Origin: Bacillota bacterium
Lineage (GTDB): Bacteria > Bacillota > Dethiobacteria > Dethiobacterales > Dethiobacteraceae
Direction of reading: 5' to 3'
Length of the DNA: 61,313 nucleotides
Assembly: GCA_012521405.1 (NCBI GenBank)
Contig: JAAYMK010000001.1
Coordinates: forward strand, 1-61,313
Shown: positions 1-7,722 of the stretch, one piece after another
Numbering within the stretch: the first letter of the stretch is position 1
Layout: the number at the start of each line of letters is the position of its first letter
Translations under genes and position numbers: made by a program
Notes under the pieces: generated by a model
What the model was told of the DNA's origin: nothing
Database searches by the model: none
The model's input: only the letters and a program-made list of their open reading frames with translations

Positions 1-355
1 AAAAAAAGCTCAAGCCAAATCAATTTTACATTTTCCCATAATACATTCATTGGCACAACCTCGCTTGAGAGTACAAACTCCAAAAGCAAAGCTATTTTAT
101 TAGATCAGATTCCGGTAAAAAAGTCAAAATCCTCTCTGAAAAACAAAAAAGCGCCTTTTTCTTCTAAGAGGTATTAACATTATTTTCCATGCAGGAAAAT
201 TTATACCTGTCAAACAGAAGTGAAAATAAAATAAAGTCAATTCTTTATCTTCTGAGTAATCCTTGACCTGTTTTGAGGCTTACTATATACTTTTTTTAGC
301 AGTTCTTTTTCATGCTGCTTGTAGTCCAATTATCAATAATAACGAGGTGAAGGTG
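1..355. other. Non-coding leader at window start
   Basis: AT-rich stretch with no convincing gene. Positions 1-262 show no terminator or RNA that I recognise. The only clear signal is the promoter at 263-291 for the following gene. The reading frame of that gene stays open back to a TTG at 263, but this codon lies inside the -35 box and has no ribosome binding site, so I treat the stretch as untranslated. Confidence 0.6.
263..291 (+). promoter_or_regulatory. Sigma-A-type promoter of the URO-D-like gene
   Basis: TTGACC (263-268), a 17-base spacer and TATACT (286-291) match the housekeeping promoter consensus well. Transcription would begin near 298, which leaves a leader of roughly 55 bases before the TTG start at 356. 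Confidence 0.7.
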
Positions 356-1717
356 TTGAACGCACAAGCAAAAAAAGCATACCGTACAAAGTTATTTACG
401 GATCTTTTTTCCGGAATCATTCCTGACAGAGTTCCCATTTGGGACGGACTGAATATTGAATATTTAATTCAGTATGCCGGTTTAGATTTAATGACAACCC
501 AATACCAAATCACCGCAGATCTTTTAATTAAGATTTATGAAAAAGGTATGGAAATCTGCCGGGGGGACATGCCTACCGGTAACTTTGCCCGTGATCCCAT
601 TACCCTTATGTTCCAGCAGTCTCAAGTGATGGAAATGGGCGCAAGCGGCTTTATCCAACATCCTGAACGTACATTCATGCACGAGGATGAATATGATGAA
701 TTTATAGCAAACCCCATTGATTTTATTTTAGAGAAATGTCATCCACGCATGTTTAAGGGCTACCAGGGTGAAGTAAACCGCAGCCTTAATTTTGCCAAAT
801 CTCTCCTTGCTACGCTAGATTTTAATCAAGCATTTGCCGTGGCTGAGGCCACCATTGCCGAACGTTATGGCCTGTTTACACGTCCCGCCGGATCTGTAGC
901 TATGCAGCTTGTTCCCTTTGATTTCATCGCCGATATGTACAGAGGCTTTTCCAAAATTCCATTAGACATCAGAAGACGGCCGGAAAAGCTTTTGGCCGCC
1001 ATCGAAGCAGTTATGCCCTTTGCTATCTGGTTAGGCAGGCCAAAGGTCAAAAGCCCCCTTGGCTGTAATATGATTTTTACCCATATGGCAGTATTTCTCA
1101 ACAATAAAGATTTTGAAAAATTTTACTGGCCTACTTTTAATCAAGTTTGCCATATTGCAGCTGAACAAGGCCAGCAAATGCAGATCTTCCTCGAGGGCGA
1201 CTGGACTCGCTTTGTTGATTATCTCCAGGAATTGCCCCAGGGCACTATTCTCTGGGTAGAGTACGGTGATCCTAAGGTCTTTAAAGAAAAATTAGGCAAG
1301 AAAATGATTTTAGGTGGTTTTTATCCCCTGACCTTACTGGGAACCGCCTCTAAAGAAAAATGTATCGATAAAGCAAAGGAACTGCTTGATATTTTGGCTC
1401 CGGGCGGCAATTACATTTTTATCTTGGATAAATGGGCCCTTAATATTGCTGACATTAATCCGGAAAATTATGTGGCCGTATTAGAATATGTCCGGGATCA
1501 CGGCAAATACTCCAATGCGGGAGAGCTTGTGACCACAGCGAAAAAAGAAGATTCCATACAAAAATATTCCCACTTGTATCCGGAATTTAAATCTAAATAT
1601 CTACTTAGTTTTGATGAGTTTAAAAAAGAATATCCACCGGTAGATGAAAAGATAGATCCTCTCATGCGTGCAGCTTATGAAAAATATACAGCCATGGTTT
1701 TATCACATCTTTTCTAA
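356..1717 (+). CDS. Uroporphyrinogen decarboxylase (URO-D) family protein
   Basis: A 453-residue protein of the URO-D/methionine-synthase-like barrel family. The C-terminal half has the family pattern: a 'GGFYPL' strand around residue 320, then 'LAPGGNYIF' and 'NPENYVAVLEYVRDHGKY'. True HemE is about 350 residues and sits with heme genes, so this is more likely one of the many anaerobe paralogues, some of which are corrinoid-linked methyltransferases. No HxC zinc motif is visible, and I cannot name a substrate. I chose TTG 356 because GAGGTGA (344-350) precedes it at a suitable distance and a promoter lies upstream. A strong terminator follows. The lipoprotein and the GPH transporter downstream have their own promoters, so joint function is unproven. 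Confidence 0.75.
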   Translation: MNAQAKKAYRTKLFTDLFSGIIPDRVPIWDGLNIEYLIQYAGLDLMTTQYQITADLLIKIYEKGMEICRGDMPTGNFARDPITLMFQQSQVMEMGASGFIQHPERTFMHEDEYDEFIANPIDFILEKCHPRMFKGYQGEVNRSLNFAKSLLATLDFNQAFAVAEATIAERYGLFTRPAGSVAMQLVPFDFIADMYRGFSKIPLDIRRRPEKLLAAIEAVMPFAIWLGRPKVKSPLGCNMIFTHMAVFLNNKDFEKFYWPTFNQVCHIAAEQGQQMQIFLEGDWTRFVDYLQELPQGTILWVEYGDPKVFKEKLGKKMILGGFYPLTLLGTASKEKCIDKAKELLDILAPGGNYIFILDKWALNIADINPENYVAVLEYVRDHGKYSNAGELVTTAKKEDSIQKYSHLYPEFKSKYLLSFDEFKKEYPPVDEKIDPLMRAAYEKYTAMVLSHLF

Positions 1718-1732
1718 TATCCAACCTTAGCA

Positions 1733-1768
1733 ACAGGAAAATGGCGCTGGCCATTTTCCTGTTTTTTT
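1733..1768 (+). terminator. Rho-independent terminator
   Basis: A 13-bp perfect stem (1733-1745 with 1750-1762) around a 4-base loop, followed by seven T. It ends the URO-D-like transcript. Confidence 0.9.
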
Positions 1769-1927
1769 GTCAAAATTTTGTTTTTCCTCCCAAATTCCTA
1801 AAATTCTTAAGGAATTTTTAGTTAGAAATTTTTAGTTGTGTACATTTTTCCTTTTAATTTGTGAATACAATTAAATTATTAACAAAATACTATAAATGTT
1901 TTTTATACCAATATTATAACTATGGGA

Positions 1928-1956
1928 TTGATTTGGGTATAAGAATGTGTTATTAT
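1928..1956 (+). promoter_or_regulatory. Sigma-A-type promoter of the repeat lipoprotein
   Basis: TTGATT (1928-1933), a 17-base spacer and TATTAT (1951-1956). It lies about 50 bases upstream of the TTG start at 2006. Confidence 0.6.
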
Positions 1957-2005
1957 GAGGTAGCAAACATAAGTTTCTATTTTCACAAATTAGGGAGGGA
2001 AAAAA

Positions 2006-3145
2006 TTGAGGAAGAGAAAAGTACTCGCACTTTTGTTGGCCCTAGCTTTAGTGGCACTAATGTTAGTTGGCTGTGGGGGGATGCAACCGAATAATCAGCA
2101 AAACAACACTGCCAATAACGAGACAAACAATCAAGAGAACGAAAATTCAGGGACAGCAGCAGGCACTTACAAGCTTGGCCTTGGTATTGTCAACAGTATT
2201 GAAAAATCTAAGGATTATCAACCAGCCGAAGGAGATAACCCCGAAGTACTGCCTGTAGGCCAGGTAGACACCACTATGGCAGCCGTTTTGTTTGATGCAG
2301 ACGGTAAAGTCGTTGACGTTATCATTGATGTTGCCCAAAATAGAGTTAATTTTGATGCAGATTTAAAAGTTACAAATAGAGACGCCGAGCTTAAATCCAA
2401 AAAAGAATTAGGTCCTGACTACGGTTTAATCAATGCTTCGGAAATCGGTAAAGAATGGTACGAACAGATTGAAGCTTTAGAGGCCTGGATGGTCGGTAAA
2501 ACAGTTAGCGAAATTACCGGCATGAAAACTTTTGAACGTGACCCGTCCCACCTCCATGTGCCTGATGAGCCTGATCTGAAATCTTCCGTCACCATTACCG
2601 TGGAAGCCTACTTGGCTGCTGTGGAAAAAGCTTTTGCCAATGCCATTGAAGTTGAAGGTGCAGAAAAATTAGGTCTGGGCAATAAATCTTCAATTGCAAA
2701 ATCAAAAGACTATCAACCTGCCGAGGGCGACAATCCTGAAGTTTTGCCTGTGGCACAGGTGGATACCGTGATTACAGCTACAGCATTTGATGCCGACGGC
2801 AAAGTTGTAGGTACCATTATCGACAATGCACAAATTAGAGTAAACTTTGACGCCGAAGGAAAAGTTACCAATAGAGATGCTGAATTAAAAACAAAGAAAG
2901 AATTAGGTCCTGATTACGGTTTAATTAATGCCTCTGAAATCGGTAAAGAATGGCACGAACAGATCGAAGCTTTAGAGGATTGGATGGTCGGTAAAACAGT
3001 TAGCGAAATTACCGGCATGAAAACTTTTGAACGTGATCCGTCCCACCTCCATGTCCCCGATGTCCCTGAATTGAAGTCTTCCGTTACCATTACCGTGGAA
3101 GACTACTTAGAAGTAGTTGCCGAAGCTTATGAACGTGCCAGGTAG
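2006..3145 (+). CDS. Lipoprotein with two near-identical 165-residue repeats
   Basis: A 379-residue exported lipoprotein. Basic residues and a leucine-rich signal peptide end in the lipobox LVGC, with lipidated Cys23. An Asn/Gln-rich linker (about 27-48) precedes two tandem domains, about 56-213 and 221-379, each beginning KLGLG. Both contain 'DYQPAEGDNPEVLPV', 'FDADGKVV', 'ELGPDYGLINASEIGKEW' and 'FERDPSHLHVP'. The repeats are also close at DNA level: 2486-2541 is identical to 2981-3036, a spacing of exactly 495 bases. The fold vaguely resembles small FMN-binding lipoproteins, but I see no flavinylation motif and assign no function. The TTG start has GGGAGG at 1993-1998. The gene is monocistronic, between its own promoter and terminator. 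Confidence 0.85.
   Translation: MRKRKVLALLLALALVALMLVGCGGMQPNNQQNNTANNETNNQENENSGTAAGTYKLGLGIVNSIEKSKDYQPAEGDNPEVLPVGQVDTTMAAVLFDADGKVVDVIIDVAQNRVNFDADLKVTNRDAELKSKKELGPDYGLINASEIGKEWYEQIEALEAWMVGKTVSEITGMKTFERDPSHLHVPDEPDLKSSVTITVEAYLAAVEKAFANAIEVEGAEKLGLGNKSSIAKSKDYQPAEGDNPEVLPVAQVDTVITATAFDADGKVVGTIIDNAQIRVNFDAEGKVTNRDAELKTKKELGPDYGLINASEIGKEWHEQIEALEDWMVGKTVSEITGMKTFERDPSHLHVPDVPELKSSVTITVEDYLEVVAEAYERAR
2171..3142 (+). repeat. Intragenic tandem duplication, 495-bp period
   Basis: Two copies of about 480 bp (about 2171-2645 and 2666-3142) in frame inside the lipoprotein gene. The 3' halves are almost identical, with a 56-base perfect match (2486-2541 and 2981-3036). The 5' parts differ more, which suggests a recent duplication or gene conversion focused on the 3' half. 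Confidence 0.9.
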
Positions 3146-3160
3146 GGTAATTTCCCTAAA

Positions 3161-3196
3161 TAACTCCACCGGCTTGTCCGGTGGAGTTATTTTTTT
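3161..3196 (+). terminator. Rho-independent terminator
   Basis: An 11-bp GC-rich stem (3162-3172 with 3178-3188), a 5-base loop and a T run. It ends the lipoprotein transcript. Confidence 0.9.
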
Positions 3197-3211
3197 CACT
3201 TCCTGGCACCA

Positions 3212-3241
3212 TTGACAGACTTCCTGCTGTCAAGCTAAAAT
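3212..3241 (+). promoter_or_regulatory. Candidate promoter of the GPH transporter gene
   Basis: TTGACA (3212-3217), an 18-base spacer and TAAAAT (3236-3241), about 50 bases before the GTG start. Confidence 0.55.
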
Positions 3242-3292
3242 TATGTTATTGCTTGAGCCAATTTACAAAAGACGTATTTGGGGGTTTATACG

Positions 3293-4615
3293 GTGACACA
3301 AAAGCTGAAGCACAGTACAATTAATAAATTTTGCATTGGTCCCATAGGTTTTTTCTTAATGATGAACTTTGTCGGGAATTATTACAATTATTTTCTTACT
3401 GATATTCTCACCATCAGCGCTGCAACTGTAGGTACAATTTTACTTGTGGCCAGAATCATAGATGCCATTGCCGTGCCTGTGGCCGGCGGTATTGTGGAAA
3501 TGGCACACCAAAAATGGGGCAAGTACAGCACCTGGCTGTGGGTTGCCCCGCCGCTGACTGGTATTTTTATTGCCCTCATGTTCACGGGGCCTAATTTTCA
3601 ACCGGCAGTACTTTCCTTCTTTTTAGGCAGTATGTATGTTCTTGCACATTTAACTATTAATCTGGCTGAGGCTTCCCAGTACGCCTTAATCCCGGTAATT
3701 GCGCAAACTCCTGCAGACCGTATCCTGCTTTCCAGTAGAAGGGCACAAGCCATGTCTGCAGGTCAGTTAATTTTTGGACTGGTGGCTCCCTCCCTTATTA
3801 TCCTCCTAGGGGGGAACAATGAAGGACGCGGCATCTTTCTCACTGTCCTTTTCTTTGCCATCTTACAAATGCTAGGTTACTGGCTGGTCGCTAAAGTTGC
3901 CCAACCTTTTGATGGGGCAAAAACTGCTTCTAGTACCAGCAATATTTCGCTAAAAGACATGGCCCTGCAGGTTGTCACAAACAGGCCGCTTTTTATCTTA
4001 ATTGTGGCGGAAATTTTACGGTGGACAGCCAACATTGTCATTGGAAACTTTGCTGTCTATTATTTTAAATATGTCGCTCAGAACCAAGCTTTAATTGCGG
4101 TGTTTTTTACCTGCAGCAGTATTGCCACCTTCCTTGGCTCCGCCGTAGGCCAATTTGTAACACAAAAATTAACGAAAAAACAATCCTGGTATATCGGCAT
4201 GAGCATCAATTTTTTGGCCCTGATTCCTGCCCGAATTTTCGCTCACAATACAGTACTTTTTATCACTTTTGCCGCTGTGGCCGCCGTAGGGCATGCCATT
4301 GTTATGAATTTGTCTGCTGCTTTCTTCGCCGATGTGGCGGAGTATACTCAGCACAAAACCCAAAAAGATGCCAAGGGAGTAATAATGTCTTTAAATTCTT
4401 TACCCATTAAAATTTCCGTAGCTTTATCCGGGGCCATTGCCGGCTATAGCTTGGCTTTAATCGGCTATGACCCTAGTGTGGCGGTAACTTCTCGCATTAT
4501 AGAGGGCATTATTTCTTTTTCCACCTTAATACCTGCCTTCTTTGCCTTCATCTCCATCCTGGCCATAAAATTTTACCCGTTACCGGACCGGATTCAAGAT
4601 TTAAGCGAAGCTTAG
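3293..4615 (+). CDS. GPH-family (MelB-like) sugar:cation symporter, MFS_2
   Basis: A 440-residue polytopic membrane protein with about 12 hydrophobic segments, the normal size for glycoside-pentoside-hexuronide:cation symporters. The N-terminal part fits the family: 'FFLMMNFVGNYYNYFLTD', then 'ARIIDAIAVPVAGGIVE' with the Asp that usually takes part in cation coupling, and 'WGKYSTWLWVAPP', the usual loop before helix 3. I placed the start at GTG 3293 because a G-rich ribosome binding site (3280-3284) lies 8 bases upstream; the open frame extends 15 bases further without a site. The substrate cannot be read from the sequence. It is followed by a convergent terminator shared with the D,D-carboxypeptidase gene. 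Confidence 0.8.
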   Translation: MTQKLKHSTINKFCIGPIGFFLMMNFVGNYYNYFLTDILTISAATVGTILLVARIIDAIAVPVAGGIVEMAHQKWGKYSTWLWVAPPLTGIFIALMFTGPNFQPAVLSFFLGSMYVLAHLTINLAEASQYALIPVIAQTPADRILLSSRRAQAMSAGQLIFGLVAPSLIILLGGNNEGRGIFLTVLFFAILQMLGYWLVAKVAQPFDGAKTASSTSNISLKDMALQVVTNRPLFILIVAEILRWTANIVIGNFAVYYFKYVAQNQALIAVFFTCSSIATFLGSAVGQFVTQKLTKKQSWYIGMSINFLALIPARIFAHNTVLFITFAAVAAVGHAIVMNLSAAFFADVAEYTQHKTQKDAKGVIMSLNSLPIKISVALSGAIAGYSLALIGYDPSVAVTSRIIEGIISFSTLIPAFFAFISILAIKFYPLPDRIQDLSEA

Positions 4616-4621
4616 GATAAT

Positions 4622-4654
4622 AAAGCCCGGAGACAAATTTGCCTCCGGGCTTTA
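4622..4654. terminator. Bidirectional terminator
   Basis: An 11-bp stem (4622-4632 with 4643-4653) between two convergent genes. The A/T flanks can serve either strand, although both T runs are short. Confidence 0.75.
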
Positions 4655-4661
4655 TTTATCC

Positions 4662-5966
4662 TCAAATTCTGTGTTGGTACCGGTAGCGATAAGCTCTTTC
4701 CCTTGCCAGCGCTTTTTTACGCCGACGTCTTTTGATGAAAAGCCGCAAGCGGAGTAAAAAAACAATCAACACAACACCCAGAAAGAGACGGCCAAGTATC
4801 TTACTTATTGATTTAAAATTAAACGGGCGCGCAGCCTCCTCCAGGTCTTCCGGCTGTAAATCCAGTGTTAACATTTCGGCACCAAGATTCTCATACATTA
4901 AGTGACTGCCGCGCCGCAGGTTAAGTGTAAGTTTTAAAACCGCCTTTGCTTCGTTTTCCTTTTCTTTTACGAAAAGGTTTTTTCTTATATCGGCAACGTT
5001 TAAATCATGGTGTAATAGTCGGGTTACTTTCTTCACTGGAGGCAGCACAAACTCCCCCTTAGCCAAATTCTGCGGCCAGACTTCCGCAATCATTTCTTTT
5101 GTCAATGAAAAAGATACTTCCCGAAAGTGATTAAAACCATAGTCAAGTAAAGCGGTAACGTCTGCACACAGATCTTTAACTTTGGGATTGTCTAAAACTA
5201 CCGCAATTAGCAGCCGTTCTCCCTTTTTCGCAGCAGCAACAATGGTATGATTGGAATCTGCAGTCCACCCTTTTTTCGTAGCAATAATCCCGTCATAGGC
5301 ATATTTTCCTTTAAGCAAAGGATTTGCATTATTGAGGTATCTTGTTTCCTTTTGCTTATTGGTTGGCGGTATTTCAAACCGGGTGGTGGTGAAAATTTGA
5401 CAAAAAAGCGGATTTTTTACGGCATACTGCATAATCTTTGCCATATCGTAAGCGGTTGTATAGTGGTCTTCATCAGGCAGGCCATGGGCATTAGTAAAGT
5501 TTGTCTTAAGGGCACCCAACTCCCTGGCCCGTTGAGTCAGCTGCCGGGCAAATTCTCCACTATCTCCGGCAAGATATTCAGCAATGCCATTGGCTGCATC
5601 ATTGGCGGAAGCCACCGCCAAGGCATACAAAGCCTGCCGCAATGTAATTCTCTCTCCCTCGTCCAGAGCAATATGGGATGAGTTCCGCTCCAAGGAAAAC
5701 ACCGCCTCATGGCTTAATTCCAAAGTATCGTCTAAATGCCCGTTTTCCAGCGCCAATAGGGCGGTCATAATTTTTGTGATGGAAGCCGGATATTTCTTTT
5801 TCTGCATATTTTTTGCAAACAAAATTTGCCCGGTACTTGCATCCATCAAAACAGCCGCATCTGAAGTTAATTTTGGCAAAGTTTTTGTTTGGGCAAAAGC
5901 AATTTCCAAGTTTAATAAAAGTATAATGGTGAACAAGATACATCGACTTATCTCTTTTCCTGACAT
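4662..5966 (-). CDS. D-alanyl-D-alanine carboxypeptidase (peptidase S11)
   Basis: A 434-residue exported penicillin-binding protein that trims the terminal D-Ala of peptidoglycan stem peptides. A signal peptide (about 1-25) is followed by the serine peptidase domain: catalytic SITK at 62-65 and SAN at 120-122. The third motif is KKG (231-233) rather than the usual KTG. A C-terminal beta domain precedes a membrane anchor near residue 400 and a very basic tail, as in DacF/DacA. Start ATG 5966 has a GAGGA site about 8 bases upstream. No second gene of a spore dacF-type operon is present. Confidence 0.85.
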   Translation of the reverse strand: MSGKEISRCILFTIILLLNLEIAFAQTKTLPKLTSDAAVLMDASTGQILFAKNMQKKKYPASITKIMTALLALENGHLDDTLELSHEAVFSLERNSSHIALDEGERITLRQALYALAVASANDAANGIAEYLAGDSGEFARQLTQRARELGALKTNFTNAHGLPDEDHYTTAYDMAKIMQYAVKNPLFCQIFTTTRFEIPPTNKQKETRYLNNANPLLKGKYAYDGIIATKKGWTADSNHTIVAAAKKGERLLIAVVLDNPKVKDLCADVTALLDYGFNHFREVSFSLTKEMIAEVWPQNLAKGEFVLPPVKKVTRLLHHDLNVADIRKNLFVKEKENEAKAVLKLTLNLRRGSHLMYENLGAEMLTLDLQPEDLEEAARPFNFKSISKILGRLFLGVVLIVFLLRLRLFIKRRRRKKALARERAYRYRYQHRI

Positions 5967-6059
5967 TTTTTAATCCTCATTTAGTTTTCTTCGCCTTTTT
6001 CATAATTTGTCAGCTCTTGGGCAAAATAAATTTAGCCTGCACGAAAGGTGTGAATATTC

Positions 6060-6590
6060 ATGCTTAAAGACCGGGTCACCATCGGACTTGCCATAGGCTT
6101 GCTGGCCGATGCCGTAAAGTTGGCTTTTAACTACCTTTGTTTTAAGTTAAACTTCACTGATGTTGTTTTTTGGCAAATAGTGGCAGGAACTGCTCTCTCA
6201 CGTGCAGACATTTTTACCCCGTTGGGTTTATTGGTGGGCGCTTTGGCTGATATTATTGTAACCTCTATTTTAGGTTCAGTTTTTATCTATCTTATTTACC
6301 TAACGGGAAAAGAAAGCCTATATCTTAAAGGTATCGGTTTTGGCATGCTGATGTGGATTAATTTTTTCGTTATCGTTCAAGGTCTTTTAGTACACGAAAA
6401 AATCCCGCCGACACCTTCCGGCCTGCTGGTAACATTTGCCGCCCACTTCTTATTCGGCTTAGCTCTTGCTTTTTTTGCGCAACTTTTGACGGCAAATTTT
6501 GGGGAAAAACAAGAGCGCAAACCGCAGCCTCAAGTTTTTCAGGCCAAAATGCGTTTTCGCAAAGCCATCAAACCGGAAAAATTAAAATAA
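6060..6590 (+). CDS. Small polytopic membrane protein, unknown function
   Basis: A 176-residue protein with about four membrane segments (roughly 4-25, 52-85, 88-110 and 120-145) and a basic, proline-containing C-terminal tail rich in Lys, Arg and Gln. I do not recognise the family. ATG 6060 follows an AAAGGTG site. It stands alone, divergent from the D,D-carboxypeptidase gene and convergent with an MBL hydrolase. Confidence 0.65.
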   Translation: MLKDRVTIGLAIGLLADAVKLAFNYLCFKLNFTDVVFWQIVAGTALSRADIFTPLGLLVGALADIIVTSILGSVFIYLIYLTGKESLYLKGIGFGMLMWINFFVIVQGLLVHEKIPPTPSGLLVTFAAHFLFGLALAFFAQLLTANFGEKQERKPQPQVFQAKMRFRKAIKPEKLK

Positions 6591-6593
6591 GAA

Positions 6594-6634
6594 TTTTGCC
6601 GCCATTGCCGGTCTTTGGACGGTTGGCGGCAAAA
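6594..6634. terminator. Bidirectional terminator-like hairpin
   Basis: An 11-bp outer stem TTTTGCCGCCA (6594-6604) pairs with 6624-6634, with further inner pairing. It lies between convergent genes. The T runs after it are imperfect. Confidence 0.65.
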
Positions 6635-6637
6635 GTT

Positions 6638-7354
6638 TTAAAAAATTATTTTTTCTAATTGTGCCCGCATATCTCCCTGCACAAGACCACCGTGGTAGCA
6701 GATGATTCTGTCAATCTCATAGGAGAGTAATTTTTTTAACGAAGCGACGGCTTGTTCCTGATCTACAGTGAACATAGGAATGGGGCCCATTAATTTGCCC
6801 TGATCGCTGTTAAGAGCATCTCCAGCGATGAGGGTTTTTGTTGCCGGCAAATATAAGCAAATATGACCCGGGGTATGCCCCGGCGTATGAATAACCGTAA
6901 TGCCTCCGCAAAATGGCAATTGTTGACCGTCAGAAAGTGTCATATTTACCTCCACGGTTTCCCGATTGCGGTAGGCAATTTTGTTTTCTTCTTTTTGTGC
7001 AGGCGGTAGCGAAGCAGTTGTCTTTTCTATTTTTTCCCACAGGTGTTTCTTTCCTTCAATAAAAGGCTTCTCATCTTCATGCGCCAGCACGGAAATTTTT
7101 TGCTGAGCTAAAGTCAAAATGCCTGTCAGGCCGCCGAGATGATCAAAATCGTGGTGCGTAATTATTACTTTATTTAACCTTTCAAAGGGGACCCCGCTTT
7201 TTGCTATGGCCTCTTTAATTGCTGGCGCCATATTGGGCATACCCGCATCAATTAAGATCACATCTTTATCATCCCATATAAGAACCGGGTGGACAACCAT
7301 TCCCTCACCGGGTGCAGATATTTCCAAGATTTTAAGACCTGGTGCAATTTGCAT
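6638..7354 (-). CDS. MBL-fold metallo-hydrolase
   Basis: A 238-residue single-domain metallo-beta-lactamase-fold enzyme with 'THHDFDHLGG', the HxHxDH metal site, followed by 'HTPGHTPGHICLYLP' and 'LIAGDAL', as in glyoxalase II-like and general MBL hydrolases. The substrate is unknown. It lies 87 bases after the MoaD-like gene on the same strand and may share that transcript. An in-frame TAG lies just upstream of ATG 7354, so the start is fixed, although the ribosome binding site is weak. Confidence 0.8.
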   Translation of the reverse strand: MQIAPGLKILEISAPGEGMVVHPVLIWDDKDVILIDAGMPNMAPAIKEAIAKSGVPFERLNKVIITHHDFDHLGGLTGILTLAQQKISVLAHEDEKPFIEGKKHLWEKIEKTTASLPPAQKEENKIAYRNRETVEVNMTLSDGQQLPFCGGITVIHTPGHTPGHICLYLPATKTLIAGDALNSDQGKLMGPIPMFTVDQEQAVASLKKLLSYEIDRIICYHGGLVQGDMRAQLEKIIF

Positions 7355-7441
7355 TTTCGCCTAAGCCTAAAGCTTAGTTTCACCTCCATTAGCTAAATTT
7401 TTGCCTGCAAATACACCTGCTCTGGCAACTATTTAGAGCCT

Positions 7442-7690
7442 TTAGCCGCCCACAAGGCGTAACATAATAATGACTTCATCACCGTCCTTTAAAATTGTTT
7501 TTCGCGGCGCCGGCTCTCTATTAACCAAGAAAGTAGCCACATCTAACAGGCTTAAATCAACATTATCTTTTTTAATCGTAATTGCCTCCAGTAAATTTTC
7601 AATAGTGGCTCCTTCCGGCAACTCCACGTTTTCCAGCTCTCTTTGCAGGTAAGCTTTAGCTACACCTAACGGCTTAACCTTAACCAGCAA
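7442..7690 (-). CDS. MoaD/ThiS-like ubiquitin-fold sulfur carrier
   Basis: A protein of about 82 residues with the beta-grasp pattern of MoaD/ThiS and the diagnostic C-terminal Gly-Gly ('MLRLVGG'), which is activated as a thiocarboxylate in pterin-cofactor synthesis. It starts about 30 bases after the AOR gene on the same strand, a common arrangement in which a dedicated MoaD-like protein supports the tungstopterin of AOR. I chose TTG 7690 because GGGGTGAG lies just upstream; TTG 7705 is in frame but lacks a site. Confidence 0.8.
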   Translation of the reverse strand: MLVKVKPLGVAKAYLQRELENVELPEGATIENLLEAITIKKDNVDLSLLDVATFLVNREPAPRKTILKDGDEVIIMLRLVGG

Positions 7691-7722
7691 TTTCTCACCC
7701 CACAAGCAGGAAATAATTCTCT

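Noticed and set aside
263-355. N-terminal extension of the URO-D-like protein from TTG 263
   Set aside because: The codon lies inside a consensus -35 box and has no ribosome binding site; TTG 356 has one.
865-1104. Minus-strand 79-residue open frame inside the URO-D-like gene
   Set aside because: It is a mirror frame of a conserved coding region, with no ribosome binding site.
5247-5973. Two plus-strand open frames inside the D,D-carboxypeptidase gene
   Set aside because: No ribosome binding sites, no family resemblance, and they are opposite a complete gene with active-site motifs.
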